A stretch of DNA of 64,000 bases from Acidulodesulfobacterium sp021802425 (GTDB taxonomy: Bacteria > SZUA-79 > Acidulodesulfobacterales > Acidulodesulfobacteraceae): positions 1-64,000 of the forward strand of contig JAJZXJ010000009.1 in assembly GCA_021802425.1 (NCBI GenBank), in the 5' to 3' direction. The notes under the pieces are model-generated. The model did not search any database. It saw nothing but the letters and a program-made list of their open reading frames with translations, and was not told where the DNA came from. Of the stretch, positions 25,894 through 35,427 are shown piece by piece. Both the position numbers and the translations under genes were made by a program. Numbering within the stretch: the stretch's first letter is position 1; every line of letters starts with the position of its first letter.

Positions 25894-26999
25894 TGTTTAA
25901 AAAAATTCAAGATTGGTTTGATGAAAGAATCGGGCTTACCGAATTAATAAATGAATTTAACGGCGAAAGAATACCGAGAAGAGGGGGATGGGCATATACT
26001 TTTGGGAGCCTTCTTGCGTTTCTTTTTACGATTCAGGTCGTAACGGGAATATTTTTACTGTTCTATTATGTTCCATATTTTCCGATGGCAAGGAATGCGA
26101 CATATTATATAAAACACCATGTCCTGCTCGGCAATATACTTCTCGGCATTCATCTATGGGGCGCATTTACTATGATATTCTTCCTGCTAGTTCATATGGC
26201 AAGGGTATATTTTTCAGGCGCTTATAAAAAGCCGAGGGAGCTTCAATGGGTCGCAGGCATGGTTCTATTCTCCGTTGTCGTCGTTCTGGGTTTAACGGGA
26301 TATATGCTTATCGGCAACGAAAACTCCTGGTGGACGATTAATGTTCTTACGAATGTCGCATCGCATACCCCGATTATCGGCGGTTTTTTAAGGATTATCG
26401 TAAGAGGCGGGACGGAAACATCCGTTTTAACTATGCAGCATATATTTGCCGTTCATGTATGGCTTTTGCCGCTTGTGGTTATTATGTTTATTCCGATGCA
26501 CCTATTTTTAATAAGAAAAACAGGTCATCAGGGTATGGCATTGGAATACAAAAACAGCAAATTATCCGATGACGACCCGAATAAATGGATTAAACCGGAT
26601 GGAACGGTTCCGTTTTTCCCGGATCAGTTCTATAAAGATATGATAGTAGCTTTAGGGGTATTTGCGGTAGTTTATTTCCTCGCAGTTTACTATGGGGCGG
26701 CAATCGGGCCGATGTATAGACCGCTGGCTCTTAACTTTGCTCCCGAGGCCGACTGGTATTTTCTTGCAAACGAGGAATTGTTAAAATATTTCCCGGGTAA
26801 CGGACTGATTATATTTTCTACATTCCTTGTCCCTACAATCGGGTTTGCAATATTATTTGCGTTGCCGTTTATCGATAGAGGGCATGAAAGAAGCCCGTTT
26901 AAAAGACCGGCAGCGACGGTTCTGGGGATTTTGTTTCTCCTTTTGTTAGTCTATTTAACATTAATCGGCGGCGAACCGAAAGCGCCCGCTACCGTATAA
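25893..26999 (+). CDS. qcrB: Cytochrome b subunit of a bc-type quinol-oxidising complex
   Basis: The 368-residue integral membrane protein has about eight helices. Histidines in HLWGAFTMIFFLLVHMARVY and QHIFAVHVWLLPLVVIMFIP mark the two b hemes. The quinol-site PEWY equivalent reads ADWYF at about 286-290, so Glu is replaced by Asp, a variant also known from other bacteria. It includes both the N-terminal four-helix part and the C-terminal part in one chain. Neighbours: Rieske protein before it and a CydA-like/cytochrome c fusion 22 bp after. Confidence 0.92.
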   Translation: MFKKIQDWFDERIGLTELINEFNGERIPRRGGWAYTFGSLLAFLFTIQVVTGIFLLFYYVPYFPMARNATYYIKHHVLLGNILLGIHLWGAFTMIFFLLVHMARVYFSGAYKKPRELQWVAGMVLFSVVVVLGLTGYMLIGNENSWWTINVLTNVASHTPIIGGFLRIIVRGGTETSVLTMQHIFAVHVWLLPLVVIMFIPMHLFLIRKTGHQGMALEYKNSKLSDDDPNKWIKPDGTVPFFPDQFYKDMIVALGVFAVVYFLAVYYGAAIGPMYRPLALNFAPEADWYFLANEELLKYFPGNGLIIFSTFLVPTIGFAILFALPFIDRGHERSPFKRPAATVLGILFLLLLVYLTLIGGEPKAPATV

Positions 27000-27021
27000 A
27001 ATCAAAAGAGGAGTAAATGCG

Positions 27022-28821
27022 ATGAATTTAGGAGTTATCAATATAGTAAATCTATTTATAAACAGGTTAGCGCTGGGGTTTATGGCGATAGCCTTTATAT
27101 CCCATTATATAGGGATATTTAAGAAAGAGGACAGATATTTCCGCCTTGCAAAACCCCTCATTCTGGCATCTTTAATAATCGGCACCGTCCAAACTATACT
27201 CTATTTCTATTTCTTAAGTCTCTTGAGAGACGGAATCCCGAATTTCTGGATACTTATAAATAAACTTCAGCCCGGAGTTATCGGCTATTCGATGGAGTTT
27301 CTTTTGGCATTCTTGATTTTAGGCGCGGTATATTATTACGGGTTTGACGGCAAGGCATCGAATAAGCATCACGGATGGAATGTATTTATCGGAATTATGG
27401 CATTTCTATTTGGTTTTACTTCGGATGTATTTTATACCATTTCCGAAAGTTACACTATTGGACCGACGCCGGATACCGCTATCAGGACTCCCATGGTTTT
27501 GCTTTTAATAATAGAAAAAAATATCGAAATATTTGCCCTGTCCGGCGCTTTACTGGCATTATGGGCAGGAGTTAAATATATAGCTTCTTCCAAACAATCG
27601 GACAAAGAGTATTACGATTGGCTTGGGTCATTTGCCAGTATTATAACCTTAATGTTTTTAATAATGTATCCAATAATATATTTTGGATGGTTTAAACATT
27701 TCAGGGCTACCGCCGATAGCGGATTCAACAGGATAATGCTCGGCAAGTATCAGTGGATTATGTACACATTTATGGGAACAATGGGCGGCGCCCTTATTCT
27801 TAATTATATTTATATGTTGTGGAAATTAATTAACGGCAGGGACAAAAAAAGGCCTACCGTTTCGGTGGGCTTGATACTTTTCCTGATTATAGCAGGAATG
27901 GTTTCATTAGTCTTCGGGATGCTTCCTTTGTCCATAGGCATTTTGGGAAATATGCAGCCGGTTAAATATCTATCGCTGGCGGGGCTTTTTGTAACAGGTT
28001 TTTTAGTGCTTGGATATTATCTAAAGGACCTTACCCCGAATTTCAAATTTGGAAATATTTCAAAATTTCCGCAAATCCTTTTAATATTCAGCGGGTTATG
28101 CGTTGCGGTCAATGTTCCCGTTATGGGTTATATGAAGATTGCCGCAAGAGGGACCGACAGGATTATATATCAAACAATGAATTTGAACGGAACGAAATAT
28201 GTTCCGCCCGTTGTTTATCCGTGGCCCGTTAAAAAAGGATTCAGCCTGCTGCATGACAAGTGCGTTATCTGCCATACATTGAACAGGGTCGAAAGGTATA
28301 ACGGAAAGTCTTTCGGACCATGGGATAATCTTGTCTTACATCAAATGAAAGATGTAAACGGCTGTCCGATAACGATTGCCGAAGGCAAAGAAGTCGTTCA
28401 TTATCTAGATTCTTTAAATATTATCGCCTACAACCTGCACCTTGCAAAGGAACATAAAAAATGGGTTCCGCCTGTTTCTCTTCCATGGGGAAAGCCTGCA
28501 TCGGCATCCCAAACAGCCGCGCCGGAAAAGGCAGGAAAGCCTGTTAAGAAACCGGCCGCCCGGAGTAATGCAAATATCAAAAAGGCGGCAATGAAAATAA
28601 TTGATGCGCAGGGGTGTTTAGGCTGCCATACAATTAACGGCAAGGGTGGGGCGGTTGGACCTAACCTTTCGAACGAAGGAACCAAAGGACATAGTTTGCA
28701 CTGGCTCGAAGTGCAGATTAATACGCCAAAGGTTCATAGCCCGTCAACCATGATGCCTGACCATAACTTAAATCAGGGACAGCTGAAAACAGTAGCCGAG
28801 TATTTAGAATCGCTTAAATAA
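27022..28821 (+). CDS. CydA-like membrane domain fused to two cytochrome c domains
   Basis: The N-terminus INRLALGFMAIAFISHYIG (R15, G19, H28) resembles the first helix of cytochrome bd subunit I, whose His binds heme. About nine or ten membrane segments run to about residue 375. Two c-type heme sites follow: CVICH (C414) and CLGCH (C532), the second in a small class I domain with downstream MMPDH as axial-Met region, separated by a Pro/Ala/Lys linker. It is third in the Rieske/cytochrome b unit, so it probably takes electrons on the periplasmic face. The full set of bd-oxidase ligands cannot be confirmed, so oxygen reduction is not established. Confidence 0.75.
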   Translation: MNLGVINIVNLFINRLALGFMAIAFISHYIGIFKKEDRYFRLAKPLILASLIIGTVQTILYFYFLSLLRDGIPNFWILINKLQPGVIGYSMEFLLAFLILGAVYYYGFDGKASNKHHGWNVFIGIMAFLFGFTSDVFYTISESYTIGPTPDTAIRTPMVLLLIIEKNIEIFALSGALLALWAGVKYIASSKQSDKEYYDWLGSFASIITLMFLIMYPIIYFGWFKHFRATADSGFNRIMLGKYQWIMYTFMGTMGGALILNYIYMLWKLINGRDKKRPTVSVGLILFLIIAGMVSLVFGMLPLSIGILGNMQPVKYLSLAGLFVTGFLVLGYYLKDLTPNFKFGNISKFPQILLIFSGLCVAVNVPVMGYMKIAARGTDRIIYQTMNLNGTKYVPPVVYPWPVKKGFSLLHDKCVICHTLNRVERYNGKSFGPWDNLVLHQMKDVNGCPITIAEGKEVVHYLDSLNIIAYNLHLAKEHKKWVPPVSLPWGKPASASQTAAPEKAGKPVKKPAARSNANIKKAAMKIIDAQGCLGCHTINGKGGAVGPNLSNEGTKGHSLHWLEVQINTPKVHSPSTMMPDHNLNQGQLKTVAEYLESLK

Positions 28822-28853
28822 ATATTGCCGTAAATATTTGATAATTGTTTAAT

Positions 28854-28921
28854 AAAAAGGCATTTACCATTTTATTATCTTATATAATTAAGATATAATA
28901 ATATCGGGTAAATGCCTTTTT
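28854..28921 (+). terminator. Terminator between cytochrome unit and ATP synthase genes
   Basis: A perfect 15-bp stem (28854-28868 with 28907-28921) ends in a T run. The 38-nt loop itself contains an AT-rich inverted repeat (TATCTTA...TAAGATA), so the hairpin extends further. It should end transcription from the cytochrome genes. Confidence 0.85.
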
Positions 28922-28936
28922 TATTTGGAATTAAAA

Positions 28937-29152
28937 ATGGACAAAGAGTTTATTAAGCAGATAGCCAGAATGAGTTCTTTAGGGTTAAATTTAATAATAT
29001 CCGTATTAATCGGAATTTTTATAGGGATTGAAATCGACAAATACTTTGGTTACGAATATCTTTTTTTGGTAATTTTTTCTATTTTAGGTTTTTCGGCGGG
29101 AATTTATGAAATATATAGGGCAATTAAAAGAGAACTTAATACAAAACTTTAA
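28937..29152 (+). CDS. atpZ: AtpZ/AtpI-like F0F1 assembly protein
   Basis: The 71-residue protein has two membrane helices in a hairpin, with the family pattern GxNLIISVLIGIFIGIEIDKYFG followed by a second helix. AtpZ-type proteins help assemble the c ring or carry ions. The start could be TTG at 28925; the ATG at 28937 is more likely. It overlaps the next gene by 47 bp and opens the F0 cluster. Confidence 0.75.
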   Translation: MDKEFIKQIARMSSLGLNLIISVLIGIFIGIEIDKYFGYEYLFLVIFSILGFSAGIYEIYRAIKRELNTKL

Positions 29153-29534
29153 TGGAAAATCGTTAAAGTTTAACTTAATTTTATGGGAATTTATAATCGG
29201 CTTAATTTTGATTTTAACTGCGGGCATTCCATCGGAACTGTTTTTTAAACAAAATAACGCTCTAATAAGCATATTTTTAGGCTTTGCGTTTTCCTATTTT
29301 TTATTTATCGATACGGCCATGTACGTATTCAGAAATATAAAGAAATTAAGCGTAATTAAAATTAATTTGTCCTTAATAAAAGACTTGCTCGTCATTTTGT
29401 TTTTTTTTATAATATCTTATAAATTTATTAAACCGAATTTTATTTTTGAGGCTGTCGGAATTACGATAACCCCTGTTTCTATGGTAATCCTTTGGCTGCT
29501 TTTCCCATTAAAATTAATTAATGCAAAAGATTAA
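29106..29534 (+). CDS. atpI: ATP synthase subunit I-like membrane protein
   Basis: The 142-residue protein has four hydrophobic segments and a polar N-terminus, matching the topology of AtpI, a c-ring assembly factor that is poorly conserved in sequence. GGCGGG ten bases upstream of the ATG supports this start despite the overlap with atpZ. Assignment rests mainly on position between atpZ and atpB and on topology. Confidence 0.65.
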   Translation: MKYIGQLKENLIQNFNGKSLKFNLILWEFIIGLILILTAGIPSELFFKQNNALISIFLGFAFSYFLFIDTAMYVFRNIKKLSVIKINLSLIKDLLVILFFFIISYKFIKPNFIFEAVGITITPVSMVILWLLFPLKLINAKD

Positions 29535-29549
29535 CGAAACCGTACGCAT

Positions 29550-30206
29550 ATGTTAAAGGCCCCTATACTCATTAGTATTCCAGGCATACCGGTATATTGG
29601 ACGATGACTATGCTTGTGATGTGCCTAATATTATTGGCCGCTTTTCTTGTCGGAAGGAATTTAAAGGTTATCCCTAACGGCGTCCAGAGCTTTTTTGAAT
29701 TAATATTCATTATGACAGAATATTTCCTCAAAGAAATAATCGGCGAGGAAGGCGGCGTATATTTACCTTTAATAGCATCCTTTGCTATCTTTATCCTTTT
29801 TTCTAATTTAATCGGCAGCATTCCCGGTTTTACCTCCCCGACGGCTACTATCGACACAACGGCAACGCTGGCATTAATCGTATTTTTTCTTTCGCATATC
29901 GTAGGAATTAAAAAACATGGAGCAAAATATATAAAAAAATTCCTCGGTCCGCTTATAATAATTGCTCCGATAATGATAATCATCGAAGTTATGTCCGCCT
30001 TATCGCGCCCTTTTTCTCATGCGTTAAGGCTATTTGCAAATATTTTTGCGGAAGAGTTTATGGTGACGGTTCTGCTGTTCTTACTTCCATGGGTAATTCC
30101 TGTTATAATGATGTACATGCAAGTTTTTACAGACTTAATGCAGGCGTTTGTGTTTTATTTGCTCGCAATTATCTATATTGCGCTTTCTTTGGAAGAAGAG
30201 CATTAA
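29550..30206 (+). CDS. atpB: ATP synthase F0 subunit a
   Basis: The 218-residue integral membrane protein contains the half-channel helix with the essential Arg in SRPFSHALRLFANIFAEE (ALRLFANI is the hallmark). FSNLIGSIPGFTSPTATIDTT is the usual N-terminal helix motif. It conducts protons to the c ring. It lies 15 bp after atpI and 34 bp before atpE; subunits b, delta and F1 are not in the window. Confidence 0.95.
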   Translation: MLKAPILISIPGIPVYWTMTMLVMCLILLAAFLVGRNLKVIPNGVQSFFELIFIMTEYFLKEIIGEEGGVYLPLIASFAIFILFSNLIGSIPGFTSPTATIDTTATLALIVFFLSHIVGIKKHGAKYIKKFLGPLIIIAPIMIIIEVMSALSRPFSHALRLFANIFAEEFMVTVLLFLLPWVIPVIMMYMQVFTDLMQAFVFYLLAIIYIALSLEEEH

Positions 30207-30240
30207 AATTTATAATAATAAAATAATAGTTGGAGGCCCA

Positions 30241-30651
30241 ATGTCTAAGATGTCTAAGTATTTTATTTCAATTTTTACATTTATAACGGTGGTTATGTTC
30301 AGCGTTAAGGCTTTTGCCGAGAAAGCATTGAATAACGTGCCGGCGGTTCAGCATCATATATCGGCTATACCTACGCATTCCGTTTTATTTTCGAAAAGTT
30401 TATTTTTCGGATTATCGGCTTTAGGTGGCGGTCTTGCAATAGGACTGGGCGTTATCGGCGCAGGTATCGGCATGGGTAATGCCGTAAGGGGCGCGTTGGA
30501 ATCGATGGGAAGAAATCCCGGAATGGAAAAAAAGCTGATAGTATGGATGATTACGGGTATGGCGATTATGGAGTCTTTGGCTCTTTACGCGCTTTTAATC
30601 ACATTTATTCTTTTCTACGCAAATCCGTTTAAGGGAATATTTTTAAAATAG
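30241..30651 (+). CDS. atpE: ATP synthase F0 subunit c with N-terminal leader
   Basis: The 136-residue protein has a signal-peptide-like leader (ISIFTFITVVMFSVKAFAEKA) and a 30-residue spacer before the usual two-helix hairpin GGGLAIGLGVIGAGIGMGNAV / MAIMESLALYALLI. The essential carboxylate is the Glu of IMESLALY. At positions that bind sodium in Na+-type c rings (Gln on helix 1, Thr after ES) it has Met and Leu, so protons are the likely ion. GGAGG precedes the ATG at 30241. Leaders on c subunits are known in other proteobacteria. Confidence 0.93.
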   Translation: MSKMSKYFISIFTFITVVMFSVKAFAEKALNNVPAVQHHISAIPTHSVLFSKSLFFGLSALGGGLAIGLGVIGAGIGMGNAVRGALESMGRNPGMEKKLIVWMITGMAIMESLALYALLITFILFYANPFKGIFLK

Positions 30652-30685
30652 CTTTAGCGGTTTTTTGTCGTAGCGGTTTTTTTGT

Positions 30686-30714
30686 TTGAATTATAAAATT
30701 TTTTATGCTAAAAT
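30686..30714 (+). promoter_or_regulatory. Promoter for tRNA-Phe
   Basis: TTGAAT at 30686-30691 and TAAAAT at 30709-30714 are 17 bp apart with a TG extended -10 (30706-30707). Expected start is near 30721, about 47 bases before the tRNA. Confidence 0.65.
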
Positions 30715-30767
30715 TATTGAACTTAAACCCGCATTTCGCAGTTGGTGATTTTGACAGTATTTATTAT

Positions 30768-30843
<76 letters not shown>

Positions 30844-31104
30844 CTTACTTCCCGCTATTATGCAAAAATAACGTCATTTTATTCATTTGTTTAATTGGTA
30901 TCCGTGCGCTAAATTTACGCCGGCTGAATAAAAACCGATTTTTATTTTTGAATCATAAAAAAAATTCTTGATTTCAACTTCTGTTTTATATTACAATGGA
31001 ATCCTTACAATATTGCTGTCTAATTTTTAAAATTTAATCAAGCGTATATTCTTAGGTTGTTTTTTGCCTTAAAAATAAAATAAGGGTTTGATACTATTGA
31101 ATAA
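30844..31104. other. Intergenic region with no gene found
   Basis: This AT-rich 261-bp gap between the tRNA and the HdrB-like gene has no convincing gene; the open frame running through the tRNA is spurious. It presumably holds the promoter for the molybdoenzyme block. Confidence 0.4.
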
Positions 31105-31962
31105 ATGAATAAAAAGATTACATATTTCCCGGGCTGCGTAGAATCCCCCAATAAAAATTTAAAAGTCATATTCGAACAATTAGGTATTGAAGTTGAATTG
31201 ATTTCTGAATGGAACTGTTGCGGAGCCCCGCCATCCCATTATAAGCCGAGTTTTTTTAATAAAGTTGTAATGCCGCTTAGAAATTTGGGTATTTCCCAGA
31301 AGAGAGGCGGTGACTTTTTGTATTCGGGTTGCCGGGTTTGCGTTAAGCAGGTAAACGATGCCCTTAAAATAATAAACTCAAATTCAATGTTCGAAAATCA
31401 AGCCGAGTATAGCCTTAAACCTTTCAATGCAAACCTGAAAAAAATTACGAACGGCTCTGCGGGAGCCGTTCATCTTATCGATATTATCGCCTGCCCGGAT
31501 ATATCTAAAAATCTCTTAAACAACGCCGCAAGGAAATTAAAAGGACATTCAATACTGCTTTATACAGGTTGTTATCGCGACAGACAAAAAATTGATATTT
31601 TAACAAATATCCTGAATTCGTTTGGCGCAAGCGTTAATTTATACGGAGAATGTTGCGGCGGCGAAAAATTACAGAATACTACCCCGGTGCATTCAAAAAG
31701 GGTTGAAAATGCCGACAGCATCAGCACCTTTTTTAAATTAATCAACCAAAAAGCGGATGAGACCGATTCCGATTATATAGTTACGGTATGCTCTATGTGC
31801 GAAAAAAATATTAAGGATGGCGTCGAATTATCAGACCTCGATGTTTTTGCCCCGGTAATCGGACTTATCGAGTTTATAGGATTTTTGTTCGGCATGGATG
31901 GTTGCGGCGATTGGATAATTAACGACGAAGCCAAAGAAGGTAAAGTTGCTCAGCTAACTTAA
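31105..31962 (+). CDS. HdrB-like CCG-domain protein
   Basis: The 285-residue soluble protein has two cysteine-rich CCG domains: YFPGC (C11), WNCCG (about 37-38) and GCRVC (about 75-78) in the first; LYTGC, GECCGG and CSMC in the second. In heterodisulfide reductase subunit B such domains hold two noncubane [4Fe-4S] clusters that cleave disulfides. The C-terminus after about residue 255 is acidic and unconserved-looking. It leads the molybdoenzyme genes, 48 bp before the catalytic subunit, suggesting it exchanges electrons with that enzyme. The substrate cannot be named. Confidence 0.85.
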   Translation: MNKKITYFPGCVESPNKNLKVIFEQLGIEVELISEWNCCGAPPSHYKPSFFNKVVMPLRNLGISQKRGGDFLYSGCRVCVKQVNDALKIINSNSMFENQAEYSLKPFNANLKKITNGSAGAVHLIDIIACPDISKNLLNNAARKLKGHSILLYTGCYRDRQKIDILTNILNSFGASVNLYGECCGGEKLQNTTPVHSKRVENADSISTFFKLINQKADETDSDYIVTVCSMCEKNIKDGVELSDLDVFAPVIGLIEFIGFLFGMDGCGDWIINDEAKEGKVAQLT

Positions 31963-32010
31963 CAATATTGCTTATAAAATTTTAAAAAATTCTAAAAATG
32001 GAGGTAAAAA

Positions 32011-34554
32011 ATGGATTTTGAGGAGTTAAAAAGTGAGAAGTTTTTGCGCGTCAAAGATAACAGGCTGATGAAAATAAAACCTGACCATCGTCCGCAAGAA
32101 TCATCCAAAGATTACGATACCGTTCGTTATTCCACCTGCACCAATATGTGCGAAAGCGGCTGCGGGCTTAAAATATTTTTAAAGGACGGTAAGATTGTCG
32201 ATGTAATGGGTGATTCGGAGCATCCCCAGAACAGGGGCGGGCTTTGTTCAAAAGGCGTCGGGCAGATTCAATGGTGGTATGACCCCTTAAGGGTGCATTA
32301 TCCTGTGATGAGAAAATCGTTAACCGATGATTTTAAGAGAGTCTCATGGGATGATGCCCTCGATTTTGCCGCCGAAGGGTTAATTAAATTAACCAAAGAA
32401 TACGGACCTGAGGCCTTGACGGTTTTTAGAACGGGAAGGTCTTCCTTTGGAAACAAAGAGGGGGGTGCAAGGTTTGGAAAAATATTCGGCACTCCTAATG
32501 TTTACGGACAGGGTCCTATTTGCTGCGAAAGTCCCGGCGTATCGATGAACTATGTCTTTGGCGCAAAAGGTCTTGGCAGGCTTATGAATCCGTCCCAGGA
32601 CTGGAAGAATTCAAAATGCATTTTAGTCGTGGGAACAAATATGGCGGCTCAGGAAACAATAACTATGACCCATCTTTTAGATGCCAGAGATAACGGAGCG
32701 TTCGTAATAGGTGTTGACCCCCGCTTTAACGCAACATTGTCGAAGTGCGATATTGGAATGAGAATTCGTTCCGGTTCGGATGCAATTTTGTTCCTTGCAA
32801 TGGGGAATATTATAATAAAAGAAAAGCTTTACGATAAAGAGTTTGTCGATAAGTGGGTTACCGGATTTGAAGAGTACGCCAAAGAATGCGCTCAATGGAC
32901 ACCCGAAAGGGCGGAAAAGCTTACATATGTGCCTAAAGAAATGATTATAGAGGCAGCAAGAAGATTCGGTTCTGCAAGGCCTGCATCGGTTACCGGCAAC
33001 TTAGGCACCGCGCAGATTTATAACTCTAACAATGTAAACAGATCTATCGCGGCTCTTTTAGCCCTTACAGGTTCTATAGGCGTTAAAGGCGGCGGTTGGA
33101 ACTGGCTTCATAATTGCCGTCCTCCGCTAAATTACGGAAACGATTTAAAAGTTTTGCCCGAGTCTAAAAGGCCTCAGATAACCGATAAATTAATATCATG
33201 GGGGGACAGTTCCGTTCCAGCCATAATAAATGCGATGATGTATGAAAAACCGTATCCGGTTAAAGGCATAATATGGAACGGCGATCATCTGCCCCAGTTT
33301 CCGAATTCATGGAAAATGGAAGAGGCGATGAAGAGGAATATCATAAATATTCATCTTTCTATATACCCGAACCATACATACATGTTCAGCCATGTCGCAT
33401 TTCCGATAGCGATTTCCGTGGAAACCGACAGTATCTGCCATCACGGCAATAACAGATTATTACAGTGGCACAACAAAATAATACCTTATCAGCATGAACA
33501 CAGGGCTGATATCGATGTTTTTGACGGTCTGGCAAAAAGACTCAAAGGGCAAATAGGACATTTTGATAAGGTCGAGTTCAATCCATGGGGCTATTATGAA
33601 GATGGTCCAGATAAAGGAAGGGTTAACGAAATTAAGATGACCGACTTCTTTAATGAGCAGGAGCCGCTTACAAGAGGTATTACTTATGATGTTTTAAATC
33701 CTGAAAAAAATCCCAAGGGCGGGCTTATGTGGCCTGTCCTCTCAAAGAAAGAGGCCGTGTTCCAGGATGACGAAGCGGTATTAAGAGGAAAATGGATAAT
33801 GTATAAAGAGGGAGAAAACTATCCCGAATCCGATAAAAGGTTTCCAACCCCGTCAGGAAAAATCGAACTTGCCTCAAAGGCATTGGAAAAAATCGGCTGG
33901 TATAGCGTCCCAACCCAGGTTGAGGGATCGGAATCCCCCCTCGGAAATCTCGAAAGGGCCAAAAAGTTTCCATTGGTGTTAAATACAACGCGTATTGCTC
34001 AGTCCTTCCATGAAGGCGGACACTGGTGGCCTTGGAACGACGAACTCGAACCCGATAGGAATATCGAAATAAACCCTGAAACCGCCGCTGTTATGGGTAT
34101 CGAGGATGGAGACATGGTTATCGTAGAAAATGACAGAGGCTGGGTAGAGGGTCCGGCATGGGTTACGGAGATGGTTCCTGAAGACGGGATATGGGCAAAC
34201 TTCGGGTTTGACAGGTATCAGCCCTTTCATCCGTACGAGTCTATTAATACCGTTATAGACGATATAATAAAAGACCCTGTTTATAGCCAGATACAATTTA
34301 AGGCTATCCTTTGCAGGGTTTATAGAAAGGGCGACTCTAATCCTGATGAGACTGCCAAAAGGGTCACGGAATTCTTGCAAAAGAAATTCCCGGAGGTTTG
34401 GGATCCAAAGTTTCAGGATAAAAATGTTATCGTCGGAAAATGGAAGGATCACTGGAAGGAATACCATGAGCTTAGCATAGGGTGGAAGAAGCTTGTAAAC
34501 TTCAAAGAACCCGTAGAATGTACGCCTGATTCCTGTGATGTCCGCAGATATTAA
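32011..34554 (+). CDS. Cytoplasmic molybdopterin oxidoreductase (CISM catalytic subunit)
   Basis: The 847-residue protein belongs to the DMSO-reductase superfamily. An N-terminal [4Fe-4S] site is C43-x3-C47-x3-C51-x27-C79. ICCESPG puts C171/C172 where the metal-coordinating residue is expected, so cysteine ligation is likely. The C-terminal beta-barrel cofactor domain (FPLVLNTTRIAQSFHEGGHWWPW; EINPETAAVMGIEDGDMVIVE) is complete. There is no Tat signal, so it stays cytoplasmic, unlike most thiosulfate, polysulfide or arsenate reductases. Its Fe-S partner follows. I cannot assign a substrate; sulfite dehydrogenase SoeA-type or thiosulfate/polysulfide-type chemistry are possibilities. Confidence 0.88.
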   Translation: MDFEELKSEKFLRVKDNRLMKIKPDHRPQESSKDYDTVRYSTCTNMCESGCGLKIFLKDGKIVDVMGDSEHPQNRGGLCSKGVGQIQWWYDPLRVHYPVMRKSLTDDFKRVSWDDALDFAAEGLIKLTKEYGPEALTVFRTGRSSFGNKEGGARFGKIFGTPNVYGQGPICCESPGVSMNYVFGAKGLGRLMNPSQDWKNSKCILVVGTNMAAQETITMTHLLDARDNGAFVIGVDPRFNATLSKCDIGMRIRSGSDAILFLAMGNIIIKEKLYDKEFVDKWVTGFEEYAKECAQWTPERAEKLTYVPKEMIIEAARRFGSARPASVTGNLGTAQIYNSNNVNRSIAALLALTGSIGVKGGGWNWLHNCRPPLNYGNDLKVLPESKRPQITDKLISWGDSSVPAIINAMMYEKPYPVKGIIWNGDHLPQFPNSWKMEEAMKRNIINIHLSIYPNHTYMFSHVAFPIAISVETDSICHHGNNRLLQWHNKIIPYQHEHRADIDVFDGLAKRLKGQIGHFDKVEFNPWGYYEDGPDKGRVNEIKMTDFFNEQEPLTRGITYDVLNPEKNPKGGLMWPVLSKKEAVFQDDEAVLRGKWIMYKEGENYPESDKRFPTPSGKIELASKALEKIGWYSVPTQVEGSESPLGNLERAKKFPLVLNTTRIAQSFHEGGHWWPWNDELEPDRNIEINPETAAVMGIEDGDMVIVENDRGWVEGPAWVTEMVPEDGIWANFGFDRYQPFHPYESINTVIDDIIKDPVYSQIQFKAILCRVYRKGDSNPDETAKRVTEFLQKKFPEVWDPKFQDKNVIVGKWKDHWKEYHELSIGWKKLVNFKEPVECTPDSCDVRRY

Positions 34555-34572
34555 CATTATAAATAAAATAAT

Positions 34573-34612
34573 ACGCCCGGTTGCGGCAATGAAAGCTGCC
34601 GCAGCCCGGCTC
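34573..34612 (+). terminator. Hairpin after the molybdopterin subunit
   Basis: TGCGGCA (34582-34588) pairs with TGCCGCA (34597-34603), and outer GC pairs extend it with bulges. There is no proper T run, so it may attenuate or protect the transcript rather than stop it, since the Fe-S partner follows. Confidence 0.5.
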
Positions 34613-34685
34613 TTATAAATTTATTTATAAAAATATAAAACATCGATTAAATTAATTAAATAAAATTAAAATTAGGAGTATAGAT

Positions 34686-35339
34686 ATGTCATCAGAATAT
34701 GGATTCGATAGGTTTCATCTTGGAGAGGAAAGAGCGTCCAGGATTACGCTTCAATCTTCCACTCCAAAATATTCAATGAAAGTAAATGTGGATAGGTGTA
34801 TAGGCTGTATGTCATGCGAAGTGTCATGTAAAAAGGAGCACAATCTTCCCGTTGGTCCCCGCAGAATGAGAGTCATTCAGGTCGGACCTTATTTCGTAAA
34901 AAAAGGACAGCTAAAAACAGTGTATCTGCCTATGAACTGCTTTCATTGCGACGACGCAGCCTGCGTAAAAGCCTGCCCGACCGGGTCTATGCAAAAACGC
35001 GCCGACGGTATCGTGTTTAACGACCCGAATACATGTATCGGGTGTAAATCCTGCATCCATGCCTGTCCGTTCGGTTCTCCCCAGTTTAACGATGCAACGG
35101 GAAAGGTCACAAAGTGCGATTATTGCAAACACAGGGTTGACGAAGGGCTTTTGCCGGCATGCGTTACGCTTTGTTCGACCGATGCATTATGGTTTGGCAA
35201 TATAAACAGGATATCGACAATCGATAGGGAAAAGACGGCAAGGAAACTGACCGAACATCTTTTTGGATTTGTTACGCCTCATTCGACGATGGGTACTTCC
35301 AGTGTACAGGACACGGAAAACACCGTCAAGGTCGGCTAA
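34686..35339 (+). CDS. Four-cluster Fe-S electron-transfer subunit (DmsB/NrfC type)
   Basis: The 217-residue protein carries four [4Fe-4S] motifs: CIGCMSCEVSC (C38, C41, C44, C48), CFHCDDAACVKACP, CIGCKSCIHACP and CDYC...CVTLC. This is the usual beta subunit of molybdopterin oxidoreductases and wires the catalytic subunit to its electron partner. No Tat signal or membrane anchor is present, agreeing with a cytoplasmic enzyme. No quinone-binding membrane subunit follows. AGGAG precedes the ATG. Confidence 0.92.
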   Translation: MSSEYGFDRFHLGEERASRITLQSSTPKYSMKVNVDRCIGCMSCEVSCKKEHNLPVGPRRMRVIQVGPYFVKKGQLKTVYLPMNCFHCDDAACVKACPTGSMQKRADGIVFNDPNTCIGCKSCIHACPFGSPQFNDATGKVTKCDYCKHRVDEGLLPACVTLCSTDALWFGNINRISTIDREKTARKLTEHLFGFVTPHSTMGTSSVQDTENTVKVG

Positions 35340-35348
35340 AATTCTTTG

Positions 35349-35379
35349 CGGCGGCTCGTGTCGCAGCCGCCGGATTTTT
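35349..35379 (+). terminator. Terminator after the Fe-S subunit
   Basis: An 8-bp GC-rich stem CGGCGGCT (35349-35356) / AGCCGCCG (35365-35372) is followed within two bases by TTTTT. Confidence 0.8.
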
Positions 35380-35427
35380 AATTTTAATGATTAATTATTT
35401 TGAAACTTAAAAGAAGGAGGATTTTAT

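Noticed and set aside
30652..30684. Two AGCGGTTTTTT repeats after atpE as a terminator
   Set aside because: They are direct, not inverted, repeats; no hairpin can be drawn.
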